Origin: Pseudomonadota bacterium
GTDB lineage: Bacteria; Pseudomonadota; Gammaproteobacteria; Burkholderiales; Burkholderiaceae_C
Assembly (NCBI GenBank): GCA_018241405.1
Contig: JAFEDY010000022.1
Span: forward strand, 62,001 to 126,000
Length of the DNA stretch: 64,000 nucleotides
Direction of reading: 5' to 3'
Part shown: in pieces, positions 8,945 through 17,376 of the stretch
Layout: every line of letters starts with the position of its first letter
How positions within the stretch are numbered: position 1 is the first letter of the stretch
Notes under the pieces: model-generated
What the model saw: only the letters and a program-made list of their open reading frames with translations
Told to the model about the DNA's origin: nothing
Databases searched by the model: none
Program-made: the position numbers and the translations under genes

Positions 8945-9907
8945 TCAGCGCTTGCGGTAGGCGTCCACGATGGCCTTGCCCTCGGGACCTGCGGACTTGA
9001 CCCACTCCTCGGTCATGGTGGCGCCTATGGTGGAAAATTCCTTCTTCAGCGCGTCAGAGGGCTCGGCAATGGTCATGCCCTTGGCGGCCAGCTCCTTCAG
9101 GTATTCCTTGTCCAGGCGTTCACTGGACTCCCAGCCGCGCTTCTCGGCCGTGGCCGCGGCCTTGAGGACGGCGTCCTGCAGGGCCTTGTCCAGGCCGTTG
9201 AAGGCCTTCAGGTTGACCACGGTGGCGTTGCGCGGCAGCCAGGCGTTGACGGGGTAGAAGTACTTGATCTGCTCGTACAGCTTGCTCTCCACGCCGCTGG
9301 CGCTGGAGGTCAGGAAGTTGTTGACCGTGTTCGTGGCCAGCGCCTGCCCCAGCTCGGACAGCTGGATGGTCACCGGCTGGGCCTTGAGCAGCTGCGCGAT
9401 GCGCGTGGAGGTCGGGTTGTAGGCGCGCATCTTCGTGCCCGCCAGGTCCGCGGGGGTCTGGATGGGCTTGTTCGAGTACAGCGACTGGCCGGGCCAGGGC
9501 ACGCTGTACAGCAGCTTCATGCCCTGGGAGGCCAGCAGCTTCTCCTGGGCGGGCTTGGCCGCCTGGTACAGGCGCCAGGCATCAGCGTACGAGCTGGCCA
9601 GGAAAGGCACGGAATCCACGCCGTACAAAGCGTTCTCGTTGGCGGCCCCCGAGAGGATGAACTCCGCCGCCGGAACCTGGCCGGTCTGTACCGCACGCTT
9701 GATTTCGTTGGCCTTGTAAAGCGAGCCCCCGGGGTGCAGCGTGATCTTGAGCTTGCCGCCGGTCAGCTCGTCCACCTCTTTGGCAAACTGCTGGTTGTTC
9801 TGCGTCTGAAAGGTATTGGCCGCGTAGCCGGTGGGCAGGTCCCACTTGACCTGCGCCTGGGCGGCGCCAGCAGCAATGCAGACGATGGACAAAAGCATGC
9901 GTTTCAT
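8945..9907 (-). CDS. dctP: TRAP transporter periplasmic solute-binding protein, DctP type
   Basis: This 320-residue exported protein starts MKRMLLSIVCIAAGAAQAQ, a clear signal peptide cleaved near residue 20. The mature part resembles DctP proteins: NTFQTQNNQQFAKEVDELTGGKLKI appears near the N-terminus (the family's F-A-x-x-V-x-x-x-T-x-G-x-L motif), and the central PADLAGTKMRAYNPTSTRIAQ carries the region where a conserved Arg usually binds a carboxylate. A 5-oxoproline or other carboxylate substrate is plausible. I chose the ATG at 9907 because a longer reading frame adds 57 residues before the signal peptide. The 258-bp region up to the divergent gntR gene is AT-rich at 9990-10035 and should hold the promoters of both units. 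Confidence 0.9.
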   Translation of the reverse strand: MKRMLLSIVCIAAGAAQAQVKWDLPTGYAANTFQTQNNQQFAKEVDELTGGKLKITLHPGGSLYKANEIKRAVQTGQVPAAEFILSGAANENALYGVDSVPFLASSYADAWRLYQAAKPAQEKLLASQGMKLLYSVPWPGQSLYSNKPIQTPADLAGTKMRAYNPTSTRIAQLLKAQPVTIQLSELGQALATNTVNNFLTSSASGVESKLYEQIKYFYPVNAWLPRNATVVNLKAFNGLDKALQDAVLKAAATAEKRGWESSERLDKEYLKELAAKGMTIAEPSDALKKEFSTIGATMTEEWVKSAGPEGKAIVDAYRKR

Positions 9908-10165
9908 GAAATGACTCCTGGGATGAGAGATGACAAGCAAAGGCCCGATTGCGTGAAGAACGCGCAATACACAACAGCCCTCCAATCGATGAGTTATCGA
10001 AGAACCATTGAATTTAATTTGTTGAACAATAATGCGTGAAAAGTCGATCCGACTGGACCCAGGTAAACCCTGATCCATCTCCAGCCGAGCCCCTCATTGC
10101 ACATGAAAGTACGGGCTCGCTGGCTACACTGGTGCTCCCACCTTCAGCCCCATTGCCCTCGCCCC

Positions 10166-10864
10166 ATGACCCATGCCGCCGGCACGCTACAAAACCTGAC
10201 CGACCGCATTGCGCAGCAACTGCGCGAGAAACTTGTCGATGGTGAACTCACGCCCGGCCAGCGTCTGTCGGAGAGCGCCCTGAGTGAGAGCCTGGCGATC
10301 TCGCGCAACACGCTGCGCGAAGCCTTCCGCCTGCTGACCAAGGAGGGGCTGCTCAGGCACGAGCCCAACCGCGGCGTGTCGGTGGCCGTGCCCAGCATCG
10401 CGGCCATCATCGACATCTACCGCGTGCGCCGCCTCATCGAATGCCAGGCCCTGGCCCAGGCCTATCCGCGCCACCCGGCCGGCAAGCGCCTGCGCCAGGC
10501 GGTGGATCAGGCGCTGCGCTGGCGCGCCGAGGGCAACTGGCGCGGCGTGGGCACGGCCAACATGGAGTTCCACAAGGCCATCGTGGAGCTGGCCGACAGC
10601 GAGCGCCTGAACGAAATGTTCTCGCACCTGCTGGCCGAGCTGCGCCTGGCCTTCGGCCTGATCGACGACCCCGAGTTTTTGCACGCACCCTATGTGGACA
10701 GCAACCTGAAGATCATGGAACTGTTCGAGGCCGGCCAGCCGCAGCACGCCGCGGCGGCGCTGGGCGATTACCTGGTGCACTCCGAGCGCATCGTGCTGGC
10801 GGCCTATGGGCGGCGCGTTTCAGACGGCGGCGCGGGCAAGCAGACTATTGCAAATAGCCTGTAG
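10166..10864 (+). CDS. GntR family transcriptional regulator, FCD subfamily
   Basis: This 232-residue regulator has an N-terminal winged helix (residues ~8-75; LSESALSESLAISRNTLREAFRLL is the recognition region) and an all-alpha FCD ligand-binding domain at ~90-225. It is divergent from the dctP-led catabolic operon across 258 bp, the usual position of a local repressor responding to the imported acid. The start at 10166 (MTHAAGTLQNLT) places the helix-turn-helix at the normal distance from the N-terminus; a longer frame opens at 10097 but adds residues unlike the family. The last codons lie in dispersed repeat copy L, so the C-terminal tail KQTIANSL may come from the repeat. Confidence 0.87.
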   Translation: MTHAAGTLQNLTDRIAQQLREKLVDGELTPGQRLSESALSESLAISRNTLREAFRLLTKEGLLRHEPNRGVSVAVPSIAAIIDIYRVRRLIECQALAQAYPRHPAGKRLRQAVDQALRWRAEGNWRGVGTANMEFHKAIVELADSERLNEMFSHLLAELRLAFGLIDDPEFLHAPYVDSNLKIMELFEAGQPQHAAAALGDYLVHSERIVLAAYGRRVSDGGAGKQTIANSL

Positions 10865-10903
10865 CGCTCATGAAACTGCCGTTTAAAGCTATCGTATAAA
10901 TAG
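10850..10903. repeat. Dispersed stem-loop repeat, copy L (gntR 3' end)
   Basis: The sequence contains AAATAGCCTGTAGCGCTCAT and, on the other side, AAAGCTATCG, a diverged copy of the repeat family. It supplies the last codons and stop of gntR and fills the junction with the convergent ankyrin gene. The stem is weaker than in copy A. Confidence 0.5.
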
Positions 10904-10905
10904 CA

Positions 10906-11586
10906 TTACCACTTGCCTTGATTCGGCTGGCGCCGGCGCACGGACTGGGTCACCAGCTCCACCATATCGGCGCGGTCGGCCTGGCGCGCGAAGTCCAGCG
11001 CCGTCAGGCCCAGCTGGTTTTTCAGCGTCGGGTCGGCGCCCTCCTCGACCAGCAGGCGTGCCACATCGCCCTGACCGTAGCGCACGGCCATCATCAGGGG
11101 CGTGGTGCCGTTGGGCGAGGCGGCGTCGATGTAGGCGCTTTCTTCGAGCAGCAGCTTCACCATGGCCACGGCGTCCGGGCTGGTGCCCGAGGCCGCATAG
11201 TGCAACGGCGTCCAGCCGGTCTTGTTGATGTCGGCATCGAGCTCAATCAGGGCGCGCGCTGCGGGGAGGTTGCCGCGCAACGCGGCCATCATCAGCGCGC
11301 TTTCGTCCTTGGCGTTGCGCTCCTCCACCCTGAGGTCCTTGGCCGCTATCAGGGCGGCCGCTGCCTTGCGCGAATCGTCGCGCAGCGCCAGCACCAGCGC
11401 GGGCTGGCCCCTGGGGTCAAGCGCGTTGGGGTCAAAGCCGCGGCGCAGCAGATGGGTCACGGCGGCGCCGTTGTCGAGCTCTATGGCCTTGAAGAAATCC
11501 TCGTAGGCGCCGGCATGCGCCAGGCGGGCCAGGGGGCTTGCTGCGGCCAGCGCCAGCCAGGCAAGGGTGCGGCGGCGGCTGGTCAT
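10906..11586 (-). CDS. Exported ankyrin repeat protein
   Basis: This 226-residue protein has an N-terminal export signal, [24 protein letters not shown]. The double Arg suggests either a Tat signal or a basic Sec signal. About four to five ankyrin repeats follow, with typical segments such as [53 protein letters not shown] and [20 protein letters not shown]. Ankyrin repeats mediate protein contacts; the partner is unknown. The ATG overlaps the tatD stop by four bases (ATGA), so the two genes are translationally linked. It is convergent with gntR. Confidence 0.82.
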   Translation of the reverse strand: MTSRRRTLAWLALAAASPLARLAHAGAYEDFFKAIELDNGAAVTHLLRRGFDPNALDPRGQPALVLALRDDSRKAAAALIAAKDLRVEERNAKDESALMMAALRGNLPAARALIELDADINKTGWTPLHYAASGTSPDAVAMVKLLLEESAYIDAASPNGTTPLMMAVRYGQGDVARLLVEEGADPTLKNQLGLTALDFARQADRADMVELVTQSVRRRQPNQGKW

Positions 11587-12392
11587 GCTGCGCCTCCCTG
11601 CAGGAACAGGTCTTCAAAGTTGCGGCTCGTGGCGCAAGCCACCTCCTGCACTTCCAGGCCCTTGACCGCGGCGATCTGCTGCGCCACGAAGGGCACGTAG
11701 GATGGGTTGTTGGTCTTGCCGCGGTAGGGCACGGGGGCGAGATAAGGGCTGTCGGTTTCGATCAGCAGGCGATCCATGGGCACGAAGGCGGCCACGTCGC
11801 GCAGATCCAGCGCGCTTTTGAAGGTGAGGATGCCGGAAAACGAGATGTAGTAGCCCATGTCCAGCGCCGCACGCGCCACGGCGGCGGTTTCGGTGAAGCA
11901 GTGGAATACGCCGCCGGCGCGCTGGCCGGGCCCCGCCTCGCCCTCTTCGCGCAGGATGGCCAGCGTGTCATCCGAGGCGCTGCGGGTGTGGATCACCAGC
12001 GGCTTGGCACAGGCGCGCGCCGCGCGGATATGGGTGCGAAAGCGCTCGCGCTGCCATTCCAGGTCGGCAATGCTGCGCCCGCCCTTGCGGTCTTGCATGC
12101 CGTAATAGTCCAGCCCCGTCTCGCCAATGGCCATCACGCGCGGCAGGGCGGCGCGATCCAGCAAGTCCTGCAGGCTGGGCTCGGTCATGTCCTCGGTGTC
12201 GGGGTGCACGCCCACGGTGGCCCAGAAGTTGTCATAGGTGGTGGCCAGGCCGTGCACGGCGGGGAACTCCTCCATGGTGGTGCAGATGCACAGCGCCCTA
12301 TCCACCTGCGCGGCGGCCATGGCCTGGCGGATCTGGGGCAGCTGGCTGATGAGCTCGGGAAAGTTCAGGTGGCAGTGGGAATCGACAAACAT
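11583..12392 (-). CDS. tatD: TatD family metal-dependent hydrolase
   Basis: This 269-residue TIM-barrel hydrolase belongs to the TatD family of metal-dependent DNases. Metal-site signatures are intact: DSHCHL at residues 4-9, [26 protein letters not shown] and the late ETDSPYLAP. In E. coli the family includes TatD, YcfH and YjjV; the position next to holB/tmk matches YcfH-type genes. A strong terminator hairpin (12408-12434) lies directly upstream, ending about 16 nt before the ATG. Expression must therefore come from read-through or from a promoter inside that region. The downstream ankyrin gene overlaps it by four bases. Confidence 0.88.
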   Translation of the reverse strand: MFVDSHCHLNFPELISQLPQIRQAMAAAQVDRALCICTTMEEFPAVHGLATTYDNFWATVGVHPDTEDMTEPSLQDLLDRAALPRVMAIGETGLDYYGMQDRKGGRSIADLEWQRERFRTHIRAARACAKPLVIHTRSASDDTLAILREEGEAGPGQRAGGVFHCFTETAAVARAALDMGYYISFSGILTFKSALDLRDVAAFVPMDRLLIETDSPYLAPVPYRGKTNNPSYVPFVAQQIAAVKGLEVQEVACATSRNFEDLFLQGGAA

Positions 12393-12407
12393 GGCGGTAG
12401 GGAAACG

Positions 12408-12434
12408 AAAAAGCCGACCGGCGAGAGGTCGGCG
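12408..12434 (-). terminator. Rho-independent terminator between pilZ and tatD
   Basis: On the minus strand the stem GCCGACC, a 7-nt loop and GGTCGGC are followed by TTTTTCG. This is a textbook intrinsic terminator for the mltG-tmk-holB-pilZ transcript. It lies only ~16 nt before the tatD start, so it may also limit tatD expression. Confidence 0.8.
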
Positions 12435-12452
12435 TCAGGGCGCAGGCGCTGC

Positions 12453-12812
12453 TCAAATGGTCTGCGTGGGCTTGTCGGACGCCAGGGCCGTGCCCAGGAT
12501 CTCCTCGATTTTGGCCTTCAGCTGGCGCGACTTCTCATCCTTGGGGAACTGTATGCCCACGCCCTGCGTGCGGTTGCCTGCGGCGCGCGCGGGCGTCACC
12601 CAGGCCACGCGGCCGGCCACGGGGTAGCGCTGGGGGTCATCGGGCAGCGTGAGCAGCACGTAGACATCGTCGCCCAGCTTGTACTCGCGCGTCGTGGGCA
12701 CGAAGATGCCGCCCTCCTCGAAGAACGGGATATAGGCCGCGTACAGAGCGGCCTTTTCCTTGATGTTCAGCTGCATGACGCTGGGGCGCGGCGCTGTGGA
12801 GGGACTGCTCAT
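12453..12812 (-). CDS. pilZ: PilZ domain protein
   Basis: This 119-residue protein is almost entirely one PilZ domain. It starts with SVMQLNIKEKAALYAAYIPFF, continues GGIFVPTTREYKLGDDVYVLLTLPD and ends with a helical tail. The pattern resembles the original PilZ protein of type IV pilus systems, which lacks the RxxxR c-di-GMP motif; indeed no RxxxR / DxSxxG pair is visible at the N-terminus. It therefore probably works in pilus assembly by protein contact rather than by binding c-di-GMP. The position after tmk and holB is the conserved one for this gene in proteobacteria. The gap to holB is 16 nt. Confidence 0.85.
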   Translation of the reverse strand: MSSPSTAPRPSVMQLNIKEKAALYAAYIPFFEEGGIFVPTTREYKLGDDVYVLLTLPDDPQRYPVAGRVAWVTPARAAGNRTQGVGIQFPKDEKSRQLKAKIEEILGTALASDKPTQTI

Positions 12813-12828
12813 AGGTGTTCAGGGGGAT

Positions 12829-13824
12829 TCAATGGCGCGAGTTTAGTGTCTGGCGCGCCTGGACTACAAGCGACTCCAGCATCAGGCCGGCGTTGAAGGG
12901 GTGGTCGGCCGTACGCGCCTCCTGCATCAGCGCACGCGACCAGCGCGTAAGCGGCCCCACGCCCGGCGGCGCGGGCAGGTCGGCCGCGGCAAAGTAGCGC
13001 GGCTCGGCACCCACGCTGCGCAACAGCAGGTCGTGGCAGAGCTTTTGCAGCGCATCCACGGCCTGGGCCGGGTCCAGGTCGGCCAGCGCCGACACGTCGC
13101 CACGCACCATGGCCTTGGGGATCAGGGCCCAGGCCTGGGGGCTGCGGCCCGCGCGGGCCAGGGCCAGCGCGTCGTCGGGCCGCCCGCCCGCGGCGCGCAG
13201 CAGGGCCTGGGCGGCGTCGGGCGCGACGCCCTGCTCTACCAGCCAGTCCTGCGCTACGTCGACCGCGGGCCACAGCATGGTGTGGCCCAGGCAGCGGCTG
13301 CGTATGGTGGGCAGCAGCTCGTGCGCGGCCTCGGTGGCGAGCACGAAGCGCACGTCGCCGGGCGGCTCTTCCAGCGTCTTGAGCAGGGCGTTGGCCGTCA
13401 CATGGTTCATCTGCTCGGCCGGGAACACCAGCACCGCCTTGCCGCGCCCGCGCGCGCTGGTGCGCTGGGCAAACTCGACGGCGTCGCGCATGGCGTCCAC
13501 GCGGATCTCGCGGCTGGCCTTGCGCTTCTTGTCCTCGATCTCGGCCTGGGCTTTCTCGGGCAGCGGCCAGCCCAGGGCCAGCATCTGCGTCTCGGGCATG
13601 AGCACGCACAGGTCGGCATGGGTGCGCACGTCCACGCCGTGGCAGCTGGCGCATTGGCCGCAGGCGCCATGCTCGGTGGGCGCGTCGCACAGCCAGGCGC
13701 GCACCAGCTCCAGCGCCAACGCGTACTGGCCCAGGCCGGACGGTCCCTGCAAGAGCCAGGCATGGCCGCGCTGGGCCAGCAGCTGCGTGCGCTGCGCGGC
13801 AATCCAGGGCGCGACCTGGCTCAT
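12829..13824 (-). CDS. holB: DNA polymerase III delta' subunit
   Basis: This 331-residue AAA+ protein is the clamp-loader delta' subunit, acting with gamma/tau and delta to load the beta clamp. The N-terminal domain has [20 protein letters not shown], where the P-loop Lys-Thr is replaced, as is normal for delta', which does not hydrolyse ATP. A zinc-binding Cys group follows (LC-x(8)-C-x2-C-x2-C). The sensor region TIRSRCLGH and the segment [18 protein letters not shown] match the family. It overlaps tmk by four bases, within the mltG-tmk-holB-pilZ operon. The start is supported by the ATGA overlap. Confidence 0.92.
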   Translation of the reverse strand: MSQVAPWIAAQRTQLLAQRGHAWLLQGPSGLGQYALALELVRAWLCDAPTEHGACGQCASCHGVDVRTHADLCVLMPETQMLALGWPLPEKAQAEIEDKKRKASREIRVDAMRDAVEFAQRTSARGRGKAVLVFPAEQMNHVTANALLKTLEEPPGDVRFVLATEAAHELLPTIRSRCLGHTMLWPAVDVAQDWLVEQGVAPDAAQALLRAAGGRPDDALALARAGRSPQAWALIPKAMVRGDVSALADLDPAQAVDALQKLCHDLLLRSVGAEPRYFAAADLPAPPGVGPLTRWSRALMQEARTADHPFNAGLMLESLVVQARQTLNSRH

Positions 13825-14477
13825 GGCGTGGCCCCTTGCAGCCAGCCACGCGCCGCCACCAGGGCCAGCATCTGCGCCGCGACCTGTTCACGCGTCTGCG
13901 CCCCGTCCAGCCGCGCAAAGCGCCGGGGCGCGGCGGCGGCACGCTCGGCATAGCCGCGCGCCACGCGGGTGAAGAAGGCTGCGGGCTCGGCCTCGAAACG
14001 GTCGGGCGCGCGCGCCGTAGCCAGGCGTTCTGCCGCCACTTCGGGCGGCACGTCAAACCACAGCGTCAGATCGGGGTTGCGCATCAAATCGGGCTCCAGC
14101 GCAAGTCCTGTCTGCGCTAGCCGCTCCATATAAGTGAGCACGCCAAGGTCGAAGCCGCGCCCCGCACCCTGGTAGGCAAAGGTGGCGTCGGTGAAGCGAT
14201 CGCACAACACCACCTCGCCGCGCGCCAGCGCCGGCTCGATCACGCAGCGCAAATGGTCGCGCCGCGCGGCAAATACCAGCAGGGTCTCGGTCAGCGCGTC
14301 CATGTCCTCGTGCAGCAGCAGCGCGCGCAGCTTCTCGGCCAGGGGCGTGCCGCCGGGCTCGCGCGTCAGCGTCACGCTGCGCCCCGCAGCGCGCAGTGCC
14401 CGGGCCAGGGTGTCTATGTGCGATGACTTGCCCGCGCCGTCTATGCCCTCGAAGGTGATGAACAGGCCCTGCGTCAC
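13821..14477 (-). CDS. tmk: Thymidylate kinase
   Basis: This 218-residue enzyme phosphorylates dTMP to dTDP with ATP in the cytoplasm, an essential step in dTTP synthesis. The N-terminal P-loop [13 protein letters not shown] is intact, followed by [13 protein letters not shown] and the [17 protein letters not shown] motif (DRY/DRF type). The length is normal. The gene overlaps both neighbours, mltG upstream and holB downstream, by four bases each, so translation of the three is likely coupled. Confidence 0.95.
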   Translation of the reverse strand: MTQGLFITFEGIDGAGKSSHIDTLARALRAAGRSVTLTREPGGTPLAEKLRALLLHEDMDALTETLLVFAARRDHLRCVIEPALARGEVVLCDRFTDATFAYQGAGRGFDLGVLTYMERLAQTGLALEPDLMRNPDLTLWFDVPPEVAAERLATARAPDRFEAEPAAFFTRVARGYAERAAAAPRRFARLDGAQTREQVAAQMLALVAARGWLQGATP

Positions 14478-15475
14478 TTTTGTCCCCGTTGGTATTTGTT
14501 GACGGCGCGGTTGTGCTCGTCCAGCGTGGCGCTGAAATGGCTGCTGCCGTCGCCGCGTGCGACGAAGTACAGAGCCTTGGTCTGCGCCGGCTGCACGGCG
14601 GCCAGCAGCGCCGCACGGCCCGGCATGGCAATGGGCGTGGGCGGCAGGCCGGCACGCGTGTAGGTGTTGTAGGGGGTGTCGGCCTGCAGGTCGCGCTTGC
14701 GCAGGTTGCCGTCGAACTTCTCGCCCAGGCCATAGATCACCGTGGGGTCGGTCTGCAGCAGCATGCCCACGCGCAGGCGGTTGCTGAACACGCCGGCGAT
14801 ATGGGCGCGGTCCTCGGCGCGGCCGGTTTCCTTTTCCACGATGCTGGCCAGGGTCAGCGCCTGGTCGGCGGATTTGAGTGGCGTATCGGGCGCGCGCAAT
14901 TCCCAGGCGGCCTGCAGGCGCCTGTCCATGGCGTGCAGCGCGCGGCGCAGCACGGCTAGGTCGCTGCTGCCCTTGGCGTAGGTGTAGGTGTCGGGGAAGA
15001 AGCGCCCCTCGGCCGGCACGCCGGGCCGGTCCAGGCGGGCCATGATGTCGGCCTCGCTCATGCCTGCCGTGTCAGGCTTGAGCTGCTCGGCGCGCGCCAG
15101 CGCCGCGCGCAGCTGGCGGAAGTTCCAGCCCTCCACCAGGGTCACGGCGCGCAGCGTCTCCTCGCCGCGCACCAGCTTTTCCAGCAGCGCCTGGGGGCTG
15201 GTGCCGGGCGGCACTTCGTAGTTGCCGGCCTTGATGCCGCGGTCCTTGCCGGACAGCCGGAACCACCAGTACAACAATCGCGCATCGGTATCGAAGCCGG
15301 CCTGCACCACCGCCTGCGCCACGCCGCGCGGCGTGGTGCCGGGCTCAATCTCCAGCTCCAGCGGCTGATTCGCGCCCAGGCCCGCGCGCACCGGCATGGG
15401 CGAGCGCAGCCACCAGGCGCCGCCGGCGGCAGCCGCGACAGCGATGAGCAACACCAGAACGAGGAACCTACGCAC
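14474..15475 (-). CDS. mltG: Endolytic murein transglycosylase MltG
   Basis: This 333-residue inner-membrane protein (YceG family) cleaves nascent peptidoglycan strands and helps end glycan chain growth. It has one N-terminal membrane anchor (residues ~3-24), then a LysM-like region and the catalytic YceG domain. The catalytic Glu lies in [14 protein letters not shown], and the segment [18 protein letters not shown] and later [18 protein letters not shown] are family hallmarks. It is the first gene of the mltG-tmk-holB-pilZ operon. Its start lies 46 bp from the divergent ygfZ start, so the two promoters must share this small gap. Confidence 0.94.
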   Translation of the reverse strand: MRRFLVLVLLIAVAAAAGGAWWLRSPMPVRAGLGANQPLELEIEPGTTPRGVAQAVVQAGFDTDARLLYWWFRLSGKDRGIKAGNYEVPPGTSPQALLEKLVRGEETLRAVTLVEGWNFRQLRAALARAEQLKPDTAGMSEADIMARLDRPGVPAEGRFFPDTYTYAKGSSDLAVLRRALHAMDRRLQAAWELRAPDTPLKSADQALTLASIVEKETGRAEDRAHIAGVFSNRLRVGMLLQTDPTVIYGLGEKFDGNLRKRDLQADTPYNTYTRAGLPPTPIAMPGRAALLAAVQPAQTKALYFVARGDGSSHFSATLDEHNRAVNKYQRGQK

Positions 15476-15521
15476 AACCCTGCAGCCCGTAAGAAGGAAA
15501 GCCGGGCATCATAATTCAGCC

Positions 15522-16451
15522 ATGACCGACCCCAAGCCAGTAGCGCCGCCCCCTTCCATGGGCGGCGCAGCCCGTTTATCCCACCTCGGCGTGATCCGCG
15601 TAGCCGGTGAAGACGCCGCCAAGTTCCTCCACGGCCAGCTGACCCAGGACTTCGCGCTGCTCGACATGCAGCATGCGCGCCTGGCGGCCCACCTCAGCGT
15701 CAAGGGCCGCATGCTGGCGAGCTTCATCGCCTTCAAGCGCAGCGACACCGAGCTGCTGCTGGTCTGTGCACGCGAGCTGCTCGCCCCCACGCTCAAGCGC
15801 CTGTCCATGTTCGTGATGCGCTCCAAGGCCAGGCTGACGGATGCGACCGGCGACTACGCGCTGTACGGGCTGATGGGTGACGCGGCCCGCGCCGTGCTGC
15901 CTGCCGATGGCGCACCCTGGGCCAAGGCCGACCTGGGCGAGGCCAGCGTGGTGCAGCTCTACCCCGCCGACGGCCAGCCGCGCGCGCTGTGGTTGGCACC
16001 GGCGGGTGCTGCCGCACCCCAGGGCGCGCCGCTGGATGAATCGCTGTGGCTGTGGAGCGAGGTCAGGAGCGGCGTCGCCACCCTGACCGCGCCCGTCGCC
16101 GAGGCCTTTGTGCCGCAGATGCTGAACTACGAATCCGTGGGCGGCGTGAACTTCAAGAAGGGCTGCTACCCGGGCCAGGAGGTCGTCGCGCGCAGCCAGT
16201 TCCGCGGCACGCTCAAGCGTCGCACCTACCTCGCCCATGCCCGGGCGGACCTGACCGTGGGCGCCGAGGTATTTGCCGAGGGCGATGCCGAGCAACCCGT
16301 GGGCACCGTGGTGCAGGCCGCCGCCGCCCCCGGTGGCGGCGTGGATGCGCTGGTGTCGCTGCAGACTGCGGCCGCGGGTGGGGCGCTGCATGTGGGCGCA
16401 GTGCCGCTCACCCTGCAGCCACTGCCTTATGCGCTGCTCGAAGACATTTGA
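15522..16451 (+). CDS. ygfZ: YgfZ/GcvT-type folate-binding protein
   Basis: This 309-residue protein resembles the glycine cleavage T-protein fold and binds tetrahydrofolate. In E. coli YgfZ helps assemble or repair certain iron-sulfur enzymes. The diagnostic motif KGCYPGQEVVARSQFRG is intact, with the conserved Cys. The start at 15522 (MTDPKPVAPPP) was preferred over a longer frame opening inside mltG on the opposite strand. A CATAAT hexamer ends 6 nt before the ATG, so the mRNA may be nearly leaderless. The gene is divergent from mltG and convergent with the thioesterase-GNAT gene. Confidence 0.93.
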   Translation: MTDPKPVAPPPSMGGAARLSHLGVIRVAGEDAAKFLHGQLTQDFALLDMQHARLAAHLSVKGRMLASFIAFKRSDTELLLVCARELLAPTLKRLSMFVMRSKARLTDATGDYALYGLMGDAARAVLPADGAPWAKADLGEASVVQLYPADGQPRALWLAPAGAAAPQGAPLDESLWLWSEVRSGVATLTAPVAEAFVPQMLNYESVGGVNFKKGCYPGQEVVARSQFRGTLKRRTYLAHARADLTVGAEVFAEGDAEQPVGTVVQAAAAPGGGVDALVSLQTAAAGGALHVGAVPLTLQPLPYALLEDI

Positions 16452-16453
16452 GC

Positions 16454-16502
16454 AAAATCCGGCTCTAGCGCTTGTCCATAAAGCGCCAGTAGCTATCAAA
16501 AC
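16454..16502. repeat. Dispersed stem-loop repeat, copy B (ygfZ / thioesterase junction)
   Basis: CTCTAGCGCTTGTCCATAAA and GCGCCAGTAGCTATCAAAAC lie back to back, giving the clearest full copy of the family. AGCGCTT pairs with AAGCGC around a short loop. It fills the gap between the ygfZ stop and the convergent gene's stop at 16508. Confidence 0.8.
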
Positions 16503-16507
16503 GATAG

Positions 16508-17368
16508 TCACTCAAACACCTGCCGCATGCTGGTGTGCGGTATGCCCACCTCCTCGAAGGGCTCGCCCACCGCTGCAAAGCCAGCGCGCTGGTAAAAGCC
16601 TTCGGCGCTGCGCTGGGCGTGCAGCGTGACCTGCGCGTCGCCGCGCTGGCGTGCGGCGCGCACCAGGGCGTCGAGCACCATGCGGCCCCAGCGCTGGCCG
16701 CGCAGCGCGCGGTCCACGGCCATGCGGCCGATGCGGGCGTCGCCAGGGGCCTCGTAGAGCAGGCGGCCCGTGGCCACCGCCTGGCCGATGCGGTTGTAGG
16801 CGACGGCGTGCACGGCGCTGGTGTCGTGCGCGTCAAGCTCGATCGCCGGGTCTATGCCCTGCTCCTGCACGAAGACCGCCATGCGCAGCTCTGTGGCGTC
16901 ACGGCCCAGGGAGGCCCAATCGCCCACGCGCAGCTCCACCATCTCGCCGCCGGCCTCGTAGTGCTCAATGATGGCGCGCAGCTGCGCCGGCACCGGGCGC
17001 TTGGTCTGGGTCTGCGGGTCGGCAAAGACGTAGACCAGCTCAATGGCGGCCAGCAGCCGGTCGCCCGCGAACACGCCGCATTCGAACACCAGCGAAGTGG
17101 TGCCTATGCGCGCGCAGCGCATGCCCAGGTCCAGCAGGTCGTCCAGCCGCGCCGATGCGTGGTATTCGACGCTGGCCTTCTTCAGATAGGTCTCGCCGCC
17201 CAGGGCCTGCATGCCGGCCTCGTAAGGCAAGGCCAGCGCGCGCCAGTATTCGGTCATGGCGCAGTCGGCATAGGTCAGGTAATGGGCGTTGAAGACGATC
17301 TTCTGGATGTCCACCTCGGCCCAGCGCACGCGCAGGCGGTGAAAGCAGCGGAAGTCCTGGCGTTGCAT
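16508..17368 (-). CDS. Fusion of a YbgC/FadM-like thioesterase and a GNAT acetyltransferase
   Basis: This 286-residue protein combines two enzymes. Residues ~5-135 form a hotdog-fold acyl-CoA thioesterase: RVRWAEVDIQKIVFNAHYLTYADCAMTEYW is the 4HBT signature with the catalytic Asp. Residues ~145-286 form a GNAT domain like ElaA: ELRMAVFVQEQGID, RIGRMAVDRALRGQRWGRMVLDAL as the acetyl-CoA loop, and FYQRAGFAAVGEPFEEVGIPH. It may clear short acyl-CoAs and acylate a small molecule or protein; substrates are unknown. The ATG at 17368 follows AGGAAC at a good distance; a TTG at 17380 overlapping the previous stop is an alternative. It follows the esterase gene closely. Confidence 0.82.
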   Translation of the reverse strand: MQRQDFRCFHRLRVRWAEVDIQKIVFNAHYLTYADCAMTEYWRALALPYEAGMQALGGETYLKKASVEYHASARLDDLLDLGMRCARIGTTSLVFECGVFAGDRLLAAIELVYVFADPQTQTKRPVPAQLRAIIEHYEAGGEMVELRVGDWASLGRDATELRMAVFVQEQGIDPAIELDAHDTSAVHAVAYNRIGQAVATGRLLYEAPGDARIGRMAVDRALRGQRWGRMVLDALVRAARQRGDAQVTLHAQRSAEGFYQRAGFAAVGEPFEEVGIPHTSMRQVFE

Positions 17369-17376
17369 GGTGTTCC

